Position numbers and translations under genes: made by a program. Shown here one piece after another: positions 33,754 to 46,159 of a stretch of DNA of 64,000 nucleotides. How positions within the stretch are numbered: position 1 is the stretch's first letter; each line of letters opens with the position of its first letter. The stretch spans positions 198,715,501 through 198,779,500 of the forward strand of contig NC_135786.1 in NCBI RefSeq assembly GCF_051106095.1. The letters run 5' to 3'. The DNA comes from Pogona vitticeps (Eukaryota; Chordata; Lepidosauria; Squamata; Agamidae). The notes under the pieces are model-generated. The model did not search any database, was not told where the DNA came from, and was given only the letters and a program-made list of their open reading frames with translations.

Positions 33754-34317
33754 AGCTTCTCTGAGTTACTCAAGCCCCTTCGCCACGACAAGGCAGCAAT
33801 CCATGAAGGAGGGGATTCTGGGCACTAGGTTATTTATTCCTTTGAAGAATTTGTTAGTAGCTTTTGCTTTTAACTGACAAAATCTTCACCTGAACATTGA
33901 TTATTAACTTGGCTAAAATTCATTTCTTATTGTAATGTTCTCTTCCAAAATGTCCTTTATCCCACTAGTGCTAGGAGGAAAATAAACAAAGCAAAACAAT
34001 AACAAAAAAATTCAATCTTTTTTAAAAACAAATTTGACATTAATTTCACTCTGAAGGTTGCAGTGGAAGTATTTACCATTCTGTTGGATTTCCTGCTATC
34101 AATAAAGACTGAAAGTAGTAGTACTGAATGTGAAACAGCCACCATAATACAAAAATTTTATACACAGAAGGCTGTGTATAAAATCATTCAGAAGTATGCT
34201 ATATTTTATAATGGGACTATGAAATGATGAAATAGCTTTCAAAACTTTACATTGCATAGCCAGCCAGTTGTCAACTTTTAGAATATTTTAGTGCCAGATA
34301 AATTTCTATACAAATGC

Positions 34318-34410
34318 AGGAGCAGCTGATACCTTTATTAGACCACTAAAGAAAAAAAATCAACAAACAACAAACAGCTAGCTTTCGATGATAATTCATC
34401 TTCTTAAGGC
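34318..34410 (-). repeat. Second dispersed repeat fragment with hammerhead-like core
   Basis: On the minus strand: AAGAAGATGAATTATCATCG AAAGCTAGCTG, then TTTAGTGGTCTAATAAAGGT. GATGA and TCATC form a stem directly before GAAAGC. The trailing TAGTxTAATAAAGGTATCA resembles the tail of the fragment at 7619. Confidence 0.4.
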
Positions 34411-35832
34411 TTTGCACCAAGCTTTTGTGGGTAGTTCCAAAAATTATATGTTTTTTTCAAAGTCCCAGAGTCTCTGTATATTTCTATATAGCCAAAAGTT
34501 TCTGGGGAATTTTTAAAAAATAATAATTGTATGAGTGTGTTTAATGCTAAAATTAAATTAGGTAGCCATCAATTGAAAAGCCAAGCATCTTCTAGAGACC
34601 AACATAATTTTAGCTGATTTTTTTTAAAAAAATTATGTCATAGTGACGATGATATTAGCAGCTGGTAATGAGTCCATATGGTGTCACAGGTTTTGTAAAT
34701 ATAGCATACCTTACTGGAAGGCATCCAAATATAGTTACATGATGAAAAGATATTTTTTTTTCTCATCTTGTATTAATTTGTTCTGTTACTGACTGAGGAA
34801 AGCAACTAGGGTAAGTGATAATGCTTCCCTGACAAACCCTGGTATATATCCCATACATATGGGACAATAACTGACATTACATGGGTTAAAATTCCTTCGG
34901 CTTAATGAAAAAATATCAGTACTTTCAAGAATGAATCCTATTCAGTTCATGTGGACTTAGTGGTAAATCTAATTGGAATTCCAGCCTAAAGACCAAACCA
35001 GATATTAGTAATGTTCCATGTATCCTGCAACAGCCACCAAGAAATACATCTACACAGTTGCTTCCTTTCCCGTAATGTCTAAACCTTTTGGTTGTATCAT
35101 TCTCTTCTCCCACTCTGTTGTGGATTGCCACAAGTCAAGATGGATGGAAAGTTGTGATGAAGCTGGCTGCGATAGGAGTTGCAGAGCAGAATGGAGGAAG
35201 TAAACAATGAGTTGCTGTTTTCAGTGGCAGCTTCATATTTAACGTAACCTGTAGGCTGACCCTAAGTGTTAGTATTTTTGTTTAGGAAATAGTTTCCCAC
35301 TTTCTTAACAGAAACGGAGACAAAACTAGTAAGCTCAGTGGAGAGTAGAGCTATGAGAAGTCCATAATTTTATACAATCCTGGGAAATACTGTACAGACT
35401 CCACTTGAATGTTCAGGAGCAGTTGAGCAATCTTCACGAAAGCAAAATGGCCAGTTTTGTTTGAGCATATGCCACTCACAACTCCCTGGACAATGTGCAT
35501 TTCAGAAATGATCTGTATATAGAAGTCAGCTTTGTACATATTTTTTTCTGTTGTCTGGAGTGTGAAAAGCCTTTGAAACCAGTTTAAGAAGTGCCATTTC
35601 ACCCTTGTAGCTTACGGTTAGTAGTTCTATACTTCAAGTGCCACATACTGAACTTCAGGGTAGCATTCATTGCTCAACTGAAGGACAGGATACTGGTAAA
35701 ACCAGTGGAGACTTTACACCTAATAACAGATCTTAAAGTCCATTATCTTTTTAAAGATTTTCTGGTGTGAACTTGAAAATAGCAGCAGTTTTCACACACA
35801 TTAGTGTAAGAGTTTCCTTGCCTTTTCATTAT

Positions 35833-36123
35833 TAGAGATGGGGGTATTTGTATTCGTATTCGAATAACCCCACACAGGTGGACATAATGAGGCAACAATC
35901 GCTCCAGAGCGCATGGTCAACTAGCCACTTCTGTCAGAAGGAGGGAAGATGAGCCTCCCTGCTAGACTGACTAGTGGCTAACCGACCGTGAGCTCCAGAG
36001 CAATTGGAAGGGAGTGCGGAGCTGGCTGCTGCAGTAGATGGGTCCGGCCCCAGGGGGCAGAAACCTCATTATGTCCACCTGTGTGGGGGTATTCATATAC
36101 GAATACAAATACCTCCATCTCTA
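35833..36123. mobile_element. hAT miniature element, 291 bp
   Basis: Inverted repeats of about 60 bp: left TAGAGATGGGGGTATTTGTA TTCGTATTCGAAT ... GGTGGACATAATGAGG, right its inverse. Flanks TTCATTAT (35825-35832) and TTTATTAT (36124-36131) form an 8-bp target duplication with one change, diagnostic of hAT. The interior is GC-rich and non-coding. Confidence 0.85.
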
Positions 36124-38256
36124 TTTATTATCTATTGTCCTTCTGTTTCATGTTAACTATTATCAGTGGACATATTTAAGCTGAAAGAGAATCAAAAGTA
36201 TTGGAGCAAGAGAAACTAAGATATGTCAGTTCTTCAGACCATACTTTCTTTAATGGCAGTGATTAATTGCTTTTGTGTCTGTGTACCAAGATAAGTCAGA
36301 CACTTTAATTTGGTGATTTTAAAAGTCAATTTAGTACAGTATTTTAATTATCTTCAGTCTAGTCATTTGTATTTTGTAATGAAGTGTTGGAATATCTCCA
36401 GGTATTTACAGCTAGAAGTGGGTGTCAACATCCAGACTGGATTTCTAAGATCTCAAAAACTGAAGCTCAAACGGCAGAGCTCAACCACAGTCAAGAAGCA
36501 CAGGACTACTGCCTGAGCCCTCACAAACGTGTTCTGTTGCATTGTCCTTCCTATTAGTTAGGTATTGGACTAGCCAGTTACTAGCAGGTGATCTTGCAAC
36601 CCTATTTCTAGTAGCAGAAGCCTGAAATGTTGAAACTAGAATTTAGGAAAAATTACTTTTATGCTTGGTGATAGATTTTGAGAACTGTAGTTAAAAGAAG
36701 TACAGTAGCTTTTTCCAAGACTAAGCTGAATGGTTACATTGGTAATTGTAATGGATAATACTCTATGGAAATGCCTCCACCCTGCCTATATGTGGGGTTC
36801 TGTTTTGTTTTTTATTTTATTTTATTTTTATTGCCTTTGCTTGTTTTGTGTGTTCTTTGTTAGTTTTGTATGTTTATCTGTGTGATAAAATAAAAAAATA
36901 TTTAAAAACACAAATGTGAAACAAAAAGAAAAAGAAAAATTGGGCTTTGATCCTTTTCTCCCCATTAGGAACTGAAGTAAATGAAATTCAGGCTTCACTC
37001 TTCAATCAGACATTTCATGGAGAGTTTGGAACCAGATTGTAAACCACTAGATAAATATATTATAAGTATGTTTCTAATGAGACCTCTTTGATCAACTAAG
37101 GATTGAGGAATAGTCACCCCAGGAGAGTTGACACGTTTTATTTGACTTAGGTATTACAGATGTGTTAGCTACTTTTGTGTCTCTTTTTTTAGGTGATAGA
37201 GAACGTTGTGCCTCATGAACTGTGAAATAGGTTGGCAGTTCCTGTTACTAGGGATGGAAGAAATTAGTCATGAGAATTTGATTTATTAAGAATTTTCCTT
37301 CTTTATCACATCAAATTCCTATTCATACACACATGCAAAGTGGTTAGATAATCAAAGTAATGTTGTCAAGTAAAAGATTGCCCTAGTTTCTTCTCCTATC
37401 TTTGCCATGCATATACAAGGCAAAGTTAAATTTTCATTAGGTTCAGAAAAAGTGTCACTTTTACAGTCTGTAGCCCTATCCAGGCTTTACTTAATCCAGA
37501 GTTTTGAACTGAAGTTTGGAAATGTTACATTTTTGGACTTCTTTTGATGGATCTGGTTTGAACATGCTCAGCAGGGAGGGGCTAGCCTTGCCCTGTCCCA
37601 TCTCTGAGTCTTTTGTGCTTGCATGTAGACTCTCCACATCAGGAAGATCCTAGATTTTCCAGGATTCTAGTTCACAGAGGCCTCTCTTCTTCAGACTCTG
37701 CAGTGATCCTGTGAGGAAAACAAAGATGCAGACGGGCAGGACTACATGTTCCCCTCTAAGCATGTTCAGGCCTCCCCAATTCAGTATGCATGAATAGAGC
37801 TATTGGGCCATAGTGTCTGAGTGTCATTTGGATTACAGAAAACAACGCTGGGGGAAAGGGGGAATTTGCTCTGATCAGAATCTAAATCCACTGTGCCTGG
37901 TTTGTTGTTATTATTTTTAAAATCCATTATCAGCATTTTTATAGGATTGACTACATCAGAAGAATTTGAAAAGGCACCAGTGGAACCATGAATGGAAGCT
38001 ACAGTTAGCCTACAACTTCACTACCTTTGGAGGAGTATAATTACCACTAGAATTGCCCCAAACTCAGTCAGGCATTACTTTACAGGACAAAGAAAATCCT
38101 GGAGTATTGCTAAAATTCATAGTAAAATCCCTCTGAGATCTTAAATAGTATCAATAATGAAAAATGACTAGGACTAAGATTGAACTGCATTTCCTTTGAA
38201 ATCTGATGAAGGAGCAAACTTAGTGGTTCTATAGATATGTGCTATACTTTTCCAAG
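36124..38256. other. Intronic sequence, no element recognised
   Basis: AT-rich and apparently unique. A TTTTATTTTATTTTATTT run lies at 36810-36830. No coding or repeat signature. Confidence 0.6.
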
Positions 38257-38258
38257 TA

Positions 38259-38826
38259 CAGTGGTGCCTCTCTTAACGAGCGCTTCGTTTAACGATGAAT
38301 TCGCTTATTGATGACTTTTTCAGAGCGTTTTTGCGCTCCGTTTAATGATGGTCCCTATGGGTGATTTTTGCTTAGCGATGTTGGGACTATGCTTCGCATA
38401 ACGATTAAATTTTTGGGTCCCCTGTTTTGCTTAACGATGATTTAAACAGCCTCATATTTGCTGTTTTTTAAATGTTATAAAGTTAAAGTTTACTGTTTAA
38501 AATGTTTGAAATCATAAAGTGCACTTAATAAACCCTTTGTTAATCAAATTTGACTTTGTTCTGACTCTTTTTTAATTTGTTGTTGAATTTTTTCCCCCAT
38601 TGAGATGCATTGAATAGGTTTCAATGCATTTCAATTGGGGAACTGCCTTTTGCTTAGCGATGTTTCCTATGGCGATTTTTGCTTAAGGACGGCAATTTGT
38701 TCCTATTGGAACGGATTATCCGGTTTTCAATGCATTTCAATGAGAAACCGCGTTTCGCTTAGTGATGTTTTCACTTAGTGACGAATTTTTTGGAACCAAT
38801 TAAAATCGTTAAGTGAGGCACCACTT
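38259..38826. mobile_element. Non-autonomous Tigger-like element, 568 bp
   Basis: Left end CAGTGGTGCCTCTCTTAACG, right end CGTTAAGTGAGGCACCACTT, TA on both sides (38257-38258 and 38827-38828). The subterminal motif variant is TTAACGATG/TTAGCGATG, repeated at both ends. The interior is AT-rich, with a CATTGAAATGCATT-type hairpin, and has no transposase. Confidence 0.85.
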
Positions 38827-39271
38827 TATAGTTTACAGCTTAAACTAGAACATCTAGCTCAATTTCCTTCTGCCCCCTGGTTTGTAATTTGGTACATGTA
38901 CCAGCTGAAGATGATTTACTTTCTTTCACATCTGCTCAGGGTTGATGCATTCTCTCTATTCCATCTTTTTTTCTTACTGACTCTTCAAGAAGACTATTTC
39001 AATGTGTTTAAATATCTAGAAAAAGGAAAATGTTATTGATAAGATTAAAAAATTTATTGTAGTGATTCCACACTATACATATCTTGTATATAGGTACGTG
39101 TTAGTGTGCATCATGAATGACTGAGTGCTGATTGGTAATGGCAGGTTGGATGTGTGCAAGGACAGTCTGATAAAACAGTTATGGGGTGTGTGTGGATAGA
39201 ATGTGTAGGAATGAAGAAGTGTGCTGTCTGCCTCTTCATAGAGATGCTGTTTGGTATACAATGAGAGACTC

Positions 39272-39321
39272 CTCTCTCTCTCTCTGTCTCTCTCTCTCTC
39301 TCTCTCACTCACTCTCTCACA

Positions 39322-39387
<66 letters not shown>

Positions 39388-39421
39388 GAGAGAGAGAGAG
39401 AGAGGGAAAGAGAGAGAGAAG
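39272..39421. repeat. Microsatellite (TC)n-(TG)n-(AG)n, self-complementary
   Basis: About 80 bases of TC/CT, 16 of TG and 50 of AG/GA. The TC and AG parts can pair as a long hairpin. Frames in it are artefacts. Confidence 0.95.
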
Positions 39422-39443
39422 TTTAATTTAGTTTTAGTTTAGA

Positions 39444-39552
39444 ACTGCTCAGTGGTTTAAGTATGTGATTGTGGAGTCAGAGGCTGGGGGTTTGATTCCC
39501 CACTGTGCCTCCTTGAGAGAGGGTCCCTTCCAGCTGAGCAATTCAGAGATTA
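39444..39552 (+). mobile_element. tRNA-derived SINE head
   Basis: Same family as the SINE at 12938: GCTCAGTGGTTTAAGTATGT, GAGTCAGAGGCTGGGGGTTT and GATTCCCCACTGTGCCTCCT, containing A and B boxes, then GGGTCCCTTCCAGCT. The BovB-like tail is missing or decayed. Confidence 0.7.
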
Positions 39553-39918
39553 TTGTAGATAGTTATTAGTTTGAGATATAGTCAGGAAAACGCATGAAGC
39601 ATATAAGATCAGGTATAAGAATTAAGTAATGTTTTAGTACGTAGAAGCAGTTTTTAAGTCCGAGAGAGGTTTAAATAACTGAGGGGAAAAGGTGAGAGCT
39701 GTAAGGCAATAGTTTAGAGCTGTGCTTGGGGCGTATGTTTGTTTTTGTAAAGAAGCTAAAACAATATAGTGGTTGAAATCTCATTGGCATTACTATGTGG
39801 GTGTGACTGGTGATGATCTCATCAGCTGAAAAAAATCTTTCAGTCTTGGACAACCCTTTAGAAACTCTTTAAAATGATATTGTCTGCTGGATCCTTTTTA
39901 TTCCTCCTTTGCTGTAAA

Positions 39919-40400
39919 GCAGGGGTTGTCAATCCCCGGTCTGCGGCCTGGCGTCGGTCCGTCGGCTTCCTGTAACTGGGCCACGGACACGGATCTCTGC
40001 CCCCCCCACATGCATGGGGGGGCGTGTCGTGCTTGCGGAGGGGTGTGTCACACTCGCAGTTGGGCTTGTCACAATTGCGGACAGGCGTGTCGCACTTGTG
40101 CACATGCGCACGAGCGCAACACAGCCACCCTCAAGCACAACACGTCCACCCACTCTCAAAATCTGCCTGGCTTCTAATTTCAGCCCAACCTGGAGTGGGA
40201 GCAGCAGCAGAAGCACCTACTTGGCGAGCGTAGGGCTTCCTCCCCACCTTGTAAGGGCTGGGTCCCACCTGCCCCCAAAGCGCCCACATGTCCAGTCTTC
40301 TCCCTCAGGGGCTTGGTGCCACCGGGGCTTCTGCTTTTAGGTCTCTCTCTCTTCTCCCCCCCCCCGCTCTTTGTGGGTCACCCGAGGCTGCTGCTGCTGT
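39919..40400. mobile_element. hAT-like left terminus and GC-rich body
   Basis: CAGGGGTTGTCAATCCCCGG TCTGCGGCCTGG is the left-end type of hAT elements with CAGGGGT(C/T)..CAACCCCCGGTCCGCGG termini. The GC-rich body holds a tandem-like GCGTGTCGTGCTTGCGGAGG / GGTGTGTCACACTCGCAG / GCTTGTCACAATTGCGG series at 40022-40110. No right terminus is found. GC-rich sequence with chance frames continues to about 40700 and is not assigned. Confidence 0.45.
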
Positions 40401-41040
40401 CGCCTCGTCCTCTCTGCGGCTGAGGTGAAGGAGGGGCCCCGCTCGCAACCTGGCGGCATGCTTCTCCTTCCTTTCTCCTGGCACTCCTCCGCTCCCTGCC
40501 CATATGTGCCACAGGAGGGGGTGATGCTGAGAAAACAGCCTTCTCGCATGCACTCCCCTCCCTTGTCTCCTTTTGCAGCCTGCTGTGGAGAGCTCGCATC
40601 TGTCCATCTGTCCATCTTGACGGTCTGTCACTCATTTCCTCCCTCTCTCTTCCTTTCCTTTTCCTTTCCTGCTGTTGCTTGTTTGCCGCTGCCGTCGGGG
40701 CCAAATAGCTGTGGCCAACAAAGAGCAAACAAAAAGGAAAGGAATCTTGGTATGTAGTAGAACAGAACAAAGTCTATTTTATATTTGTTTCTTCCATGTA
40801 GGCAGAACACAACATTGTGGGGGAATGTCCCTCCCCAAAGTTGCTAAGCTGTTGGCTTAATCTACAGTAGCAGGGCAAACCCTCCTGGATGACATTACAG
40901 CTGCTTCTGGGAGGAGCTGCTGCCCATTCTTCTTCTTTCTCATAGGTGATAGAGAGCTTGCTTAATTGCCTTTCCTTGGGCCAATCGTAATGGCATTATG
41001 TAACCATTGTCCTATTTGAACTCTGTCAACTATCTTTATA

Positions 41041-41419
41041 CAGTGGTGCCTTGCTTAGCGATTGCTCTGTTGAGCGATGAAATTGCTTTGCGATGGGGTC
41101 TTGGCCATCGCCAGAGCGATCGCTTAGTGATGGCCCCTATGGGGGAAAATCGCTTTGCGATGATCGTGGGGAAGCGATCACCGCAAAGCCCCCATTTTCG
41201 GCCAGCTGATCGGCGGTTTCAAAATGGCCGCCCTCTGTGTTGCCTCGTTTTAGAGGCACTGAAAATGGCTGCCACAATGGAGGATCTTCGCATAAGGTTA
41301 GTTTTAAAGCCCATAGGAACGCATTAAACAAGTTTTAATGCATTTCTATGGGCTTTTAAAAATCGCTTAGCGATGTTTTCCCCGGAACGGATTTAACGTC
41401 GCTAAGTGAGGCACCACTG
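41041..41419. mobile_element. Non-autonomous Tigger-like element, 379 bp
   Basis: Left end CAGTGGTGCCTTGCTTAGCG, right end CGCTAAGTGAGGCACCACTG, TA target duplications at 41039-41040 and 41420-41421. Many GCGATG/GCGATC motifs make both halves unusually CpG-rich for this region. It interrupts the LTR-like sequence noted at 40812-41560. Confidence 0.85.
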
Positions 41420-43019
41420 TACTGTCAACTATTTGTGAGCTTGTAAGGTTAATAAAACAGTCCTCCTGGGGGCAGGGCAGTCGTCTTGTATGAGGTCCTC
41501 TCCTTCTAGTCACCCATCAGGAGCACTGCTGTCAGACATCCATCCTTGTGTGTGGCTGACTTCTTTAACTTCTCTAAGACTATTTGCTATCCTAATTACT
41601 TGTGACTACACAGACTATCATTTTGTGACTCCAACACAACATATTTCAAAATATATTGTTATTGTCACACAGTAGTTGAACATGTGTAGCACCAAAGACT
41701 GAAAGGGAACAGTTTTGCTTCAGTGTGAGTAGAATTCTGTCTTCAGGCCCTGATGTAGTTTAGTTGTATGTAGGACCCGCCATGTACCACAAAGAGCTCT
41801 ACCAGCCAATACTCCACAATTCCTTTCCAATCCCCAGTATATGACTTCTGAATCACCCATCCCCTTCTGCCTAACCAAATGCAGACTGAAAAAGGAAAAA
41901 AGGAAATTCAATTTTTAAGCAAGGAACATCTTAGTCCAACATGTCCAATTGAAGAGGCAGTGGTCTTCTCATCCTTTTCTTATTAGAGGCTAGATGTCAT
42001 TGTGGCCATTCTGACCATGCACGCAACAGCTCTAAACAATAATATTGTGTTGTATCCAGACCAATAATTGATTATTCTTCCTGCACTGCTTCTTCCATTC
42101 ATTGTACCTTTTACCTGTATGATCAGCAGTAACAATCTGCCACAGATTGCTACAAATACCATCTCCAACTGCAGCTCTTGGAAACTTCTGCTGTTTAAAA
42201 TTTATAAGGGTCCAATCCTTCAGGATCAAGAGAAAAAGGAGAGCTTTTTTTCTTATGTCCAAATGGGAATGCCACTAGTTTGATGTTTTCTTGATAAATC
42301 AGCAATGCTGATCATGTGAGCCCTGTCTCGGTAATTCATCTCTTGTGTGATAAGAGGCAGAATCAGTAGGAAATCAGGATAGTGTCAGGCCTGTGATTAT
42401 TCCTGTGGATATCCTACATTTGGAGGGGTGGGAGACGGAACTTTGCTAGTGACAACCAAGACTGCTTTTGGGATGAACTGTGGAGCTGTTGAAAAAGAAT
42501 GCAAAAGAGAAAATGTAGAGGAGACATGTAAATTGTCTGGGAAGCATTTGAGAATTGTTGTAGTTAAAATATTCCACTGTGGTCCCTTGTTGACTGTTGA
42601 CCCTTTGGAATATACAGTAATACTATGAATTTCCAAAACACTGTAGATTTATTCACATATTTTAAAGTCCATGAAATTAATATTCAGTGTTTTCCTCCAC
42701 TACTGTTATTTAATCTCTGCCCACCCACTACTAAAATAAAGAGACGGACACAGGTGTTGGAGTTAACTAGGGCCACACTTTATTGCTTTTAACCTCCAAT
42801 CACTTTCATCTTGCAGAGGGGCCTGGACGTCATGTGGATCCCTGGGGCAGGCTCTAGGGGTATCTCTTACCCCTCTCCAATCCTAAGCGGGTGAGTCCAA
42901 GCTCCTGGTCAGAGCTGTCCCCTGAACAGCTTGTACCCAGCTGGCCACAGACTGGGAAGAAAAACCTCCCTATCTGCCATCCATCCAATTGTCTAGAACT
43001 AAGACATGCAATGTATGGG

Positions 43020-43354
43020 ACTATACATTATTTTTGGTGATTTTTTGTTTTTTCCCTCTTTGAAATCCAATGGATTTCAATGAGGGAAAAAACAAAAAAT
43101 CGCCAAAAATTAACAAAGACTCAGAAGAAAGCCAAACTAAGTGTGCATAGGTTTCACAAGGTGGACTAACTATTCCAACCATTTAAACATGTTCCAAACA
43201 TTGTAAGACACTTAAAAATGAGCAAACACGGACATTGTTAAGTGAAATTCCCCCATAGAGAACATCGTTAAACGATGCTGAAAATTCCTCAAAGAACCCC
43301 ATCGCAAAGCGAATACATCGTTAAACGAAGCAATCGCTAAGTGAGGCACCACTG
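43020..43354. mobile_element. Tigger-like element, left end lost
   Basis: The right terminus CGCTAAGTGAGGCACCACTG at 43335-43354 followed by TA is intact, with subterminal GTTAAACGA and GTTAAGTG motifs. No matching left terminus is found. The left part contains a 79-base hairpin (separate entry). Confidence 0.75.
43031..43109. repeat. Near-perfect 39-bp-arm palindrome
   Basis: Arms 43031-43069 and 43071-43109 pair at 37 of 39 positions with one central base. One of the two departures is a G:T wobble. The core is TTGAAATCCAATGGATTTCAA. It belongs to the interior of the Tigger-like remnant. Confidence 0.9.
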
Positions 43355-43429
43355 TATATGGGAGAGAGCAGGTCTGGATAAGACCTTGGGTTCCTCCCAA
43401 ACATTTGCTTACCTCTTTTGTCAACAACC

Positions 43430-44692
43430 TATTTTATTGTTTAGTCATTAAGTTGTGTCCGACTCTTTGTGACCCCATGGACCAGAGCACGCCAGACCCT
43501 CCTGTCTTCCACTGCCTCCCAGAGTTTCATCAAATTCATGTTGGTAGTTTAGATGACACTGTCCAACCATCTTGTCTTCTGCCGTCCTCTTCTTTTCCTG
43601 CCTTCATACTTTCCCAACATCAGGGTCTTTTCCAGGGAGTCTTCTCTTCTCATGAGATGGCCAAAGTATTGGAGCCTCAGCTTCAGGATCTGTCTTTCCA
43701 GTGAGCACTCAGGGTTGATTTCCTTTAGAATGGATAGGTTTGTTCTCCTTGCAGTCTAGGGGACTCTCAAAAGTGTCCTTCAGCACCACAATTCAAAAGC
43801 ATCAATTCTTTGGCGGCCAGCTTTCTTTATGGTCCAGCTCTCACTTCCATACATCATGACAGGAAAAACCATAGCTTTGACTATTCGGACTTTTGTTGGC
43901 AAGGTGATGTCTCTGCTTTTTAAGATGCTGTCAGGGTTTGTCATCGCTTTCCTCCCAAGAAGCAGGTGTCTTTTATTTTCGTGTCTGCTGTCACCATCTG
44001 CAGTGATCATGGAGCCCAAGAAAGTAAAATCTGTCACTGCCTCCATATCTTCCCCTTCAATTTCCCTGGAGGTGATGGGACCAGTGGCCATGATCTTTAT
44101 TTTTTTTGATGTTGAGCTTCAGGCCATTTTTGCGCTCTCCTCTTTCACCCTCATTACGAAGTTCTTTAATTCCTCCTCACTTTCTGCCATCAGAGCGGTA
44201 TCATCTGCATATCGGAAGTTGTTGATATTTCTTCTGGTGATCTTAATTCTGGCTTGGGATTCATCCAGTCCAGCCTTTCGCATGATGTATTCTGCATATA
44301 AATTAAATAAGCTGGGAGACAATATACAGCCTTGTTGTACTCCTTTCCCAATTTTGAACCACTTATCATATCCAGTTCTAACTGTTGCTTCCTGTCCCAC
44401 ATATAGATTTCCCAGGAGACAGATAAGGTGATCAGGCACTTCAATTTCTTTAAGAACTTGCCATAGTTTGTTGTGGTCCATACAATCAAAGGCTTTTGCG
44501 TAGTCAATGAAGCAAAAGTAGATATTTTTCTGGAACTCTCTGGCTTTCTCCATAATCCAGCGCATGTTAGCAATTTGGTCTTTAGTTCCTCTGCCTCTTT
44601 GAAATCCAGCTTGTACTTCTGGGAGTTCTTGGTCCACATACTGCTGAAGCCTACCTTGTAGGATTTTGAGCATAACCTTGCTCAGTGTAAAA
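43430..44692 (-). mobile_element. 5'-truncated BovB LINE, RT domain and 3' end
   Basis: Colinear with the right-hand part of the full-length BovB. It starts at the shared SKVMLKILQGRLQQYVD region of RT and runs through QAGFQRGRGTKDQ, FIDYAKAFDCMDH, GVQQGCILSPSLFN and RYADDTALMAESEEEL to the LQLQDLSF-encoding 3' region and the GTTTAGTCATTAAGTTGTGT-like terminus. The endonuclease is absent. The reading frame is broken at least twice: a frame change after the KEESAKMA segment (about 44110) and another downstream near 43780. It matches the full-length copy at roughly nine of ten bases by eye, so it is clearly older. Similarity ends at CCTTGCT near 44692. No convincing target duplication was found. 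Confidence 0.9.
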
Positions 44693-46071
44693 TTAGTTGA
44701 TGTCAATTAGTAAGTGCAAAAAATGTAAACTATTCTATAGAGAAGATGTTACAGGGAATGTTCAGTTCAAATGAAATAGGCATGCAAATACTATGGACTC
44801 TATCTTGCCTCAGGTGTGTCACGTTCACATTGGAAGAAGGCTAAAAATTGAATAAAACATGGAATGAAGCCCCCTGTCCCCAAGTTGTCTCATCTTATCC
44901 TTACTTTACTACTATGTTTGAACACCTCAGAAAGACTTGCCTGCATATTTTCTCCCTGACTTAAGTGGCATTCTGTTATCCTTAAATTACCAGCATGGTT
45001 CTTTAAAAACATAATGCATGAAATTACAGAACATGTTGTCTGATAGTGACTTAATTCAATGAAGGCAGAAAAATGCAAACCACACAAATGTTATAATGCT
45101 GAAATGCTTCAATTATAGATTTTTAATGAATACATCCTGGTCAGTATTTATTACAGAACTTTGACATACAATTATTAATGCTTGGATGACAACAAAATAA
45201 CAAAAAATCTGCAGCCAGGGTGAGGAAGAGAGAGTGAAAGAAAACAATAGAAGGAAATGAAACAATATGTTGAGATATGAATGGGAAGCTATTGTCCAGC
45301 TGAAAGATGATTCTGTATGTGTTCTATTTGGTTTTCAAGGAAAAATACAGTTACTCTGCACGGGCCCCTTAATATCTATCAGGGGATTGTGTATGCAAAC
45401 CTCCTGCTGGATTGCTCCTTAAATACTTTATGGCAGGTTTCAAGGAAAGGAATTCCACAATACTGTAACTTTGTGACTTGCAAGAACCTCAATTCAGAGC
45501 TGACTTGCACCTTCCCACGTCTCCTACCTATTGTTCATACTGCAATTCTTCCCTTGAATGGTATTGCCCCTTTTCCACCTTCTGTAACTGGGCTTCTTCA
45601 CCTTTCTTTTTATCTGCTGTTCTTGGTATGAAACTTAGCATAATAACATTTTGATGTTTCTGGTTGACAAGCTTGTGTCCAGTCTGTATTTAGCTTCCTA
45701 GTATTCACAACTAACATCCTCAGATTATTTCCTGTGCGATTCCATATTCAGATCAACTAATATGTGGAGATCAATCACTAAATCAGAATGTAAATCTGTG
45801 GCAATAAGGTATAGTGCAACTTCTGGCAGAGTTTTATCCTATCCTTTAATGGGTATATGAATTCATAAGTGAAACCTGGTGGCTTTTTTGTGAGTGAGGA
45901 AGAAGCAAAAAGGTCCCTAAAAGCAAAAATAAAGATTCTCTTCCCCCACTCAACTCAGTAAAATGTCCCAATAACTGATGTTTCATTTTAATGATTTTCC
46001 ATGTTTGGCAGATATGTAAGAGGCTCTCGCTGCTCAAAGAAGGTCCACAGCAGACTTGAGTTTTATTTTGG

Positions 46072-46073
<2 letters not shown>
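44693..46073. other. Intronic sequence, no element recognised
   Basis: AT-rich. The frame at 45317-45631 (104 codons) has no recognisable features. Confidence 0.6.

Positions 46074-46157
<84 letters not shown>
46074..46157. repeat. Microsatellite (TG)42
   Basis: A perfect dinucleotide array of about 84 bases, in the inferred NKAIN3 intron. Confidence 0.98.

Positions 46158-46159
<2 letters not shown>

Larger units (their letters stand above)
30594..33811 (-). mobile_element. Full-length BovB (RTE clade) LINE
   Basis: The element is 3218 bp, on the minus strand, flanked by perfect 12-bp target-site duplications GGGATTCTGGGC at 30582-30593 and 33812-33823. It has a short 5' leader of about 180 bases, one long EN-RT frame, and a 3' tail of CACACACG-like repeats instead of poly(A), as RTE elements have. 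The length matches the roughly 3.2 kb usual for BovB. The clean duplications, full length and open frame point to a recent insertion. Other BovB copies in the window are truncated and much more diverged. Confidence 0.95.

Noticed and set aside
40812-41560. Possible solo LTR around the Tigger-like element
   Set aside because: There is a TGTGGGGGAATGTC start and an AATAAAAC block at 41450, but no matching end, target duplication or coding remains. Too weak to list.
42717-43010. LTR-like stretch on the minus strand (AATAAAGTGTGGCC)
   Set aside because: Only a polyadenylation-like motif; no ends or partner sequence.
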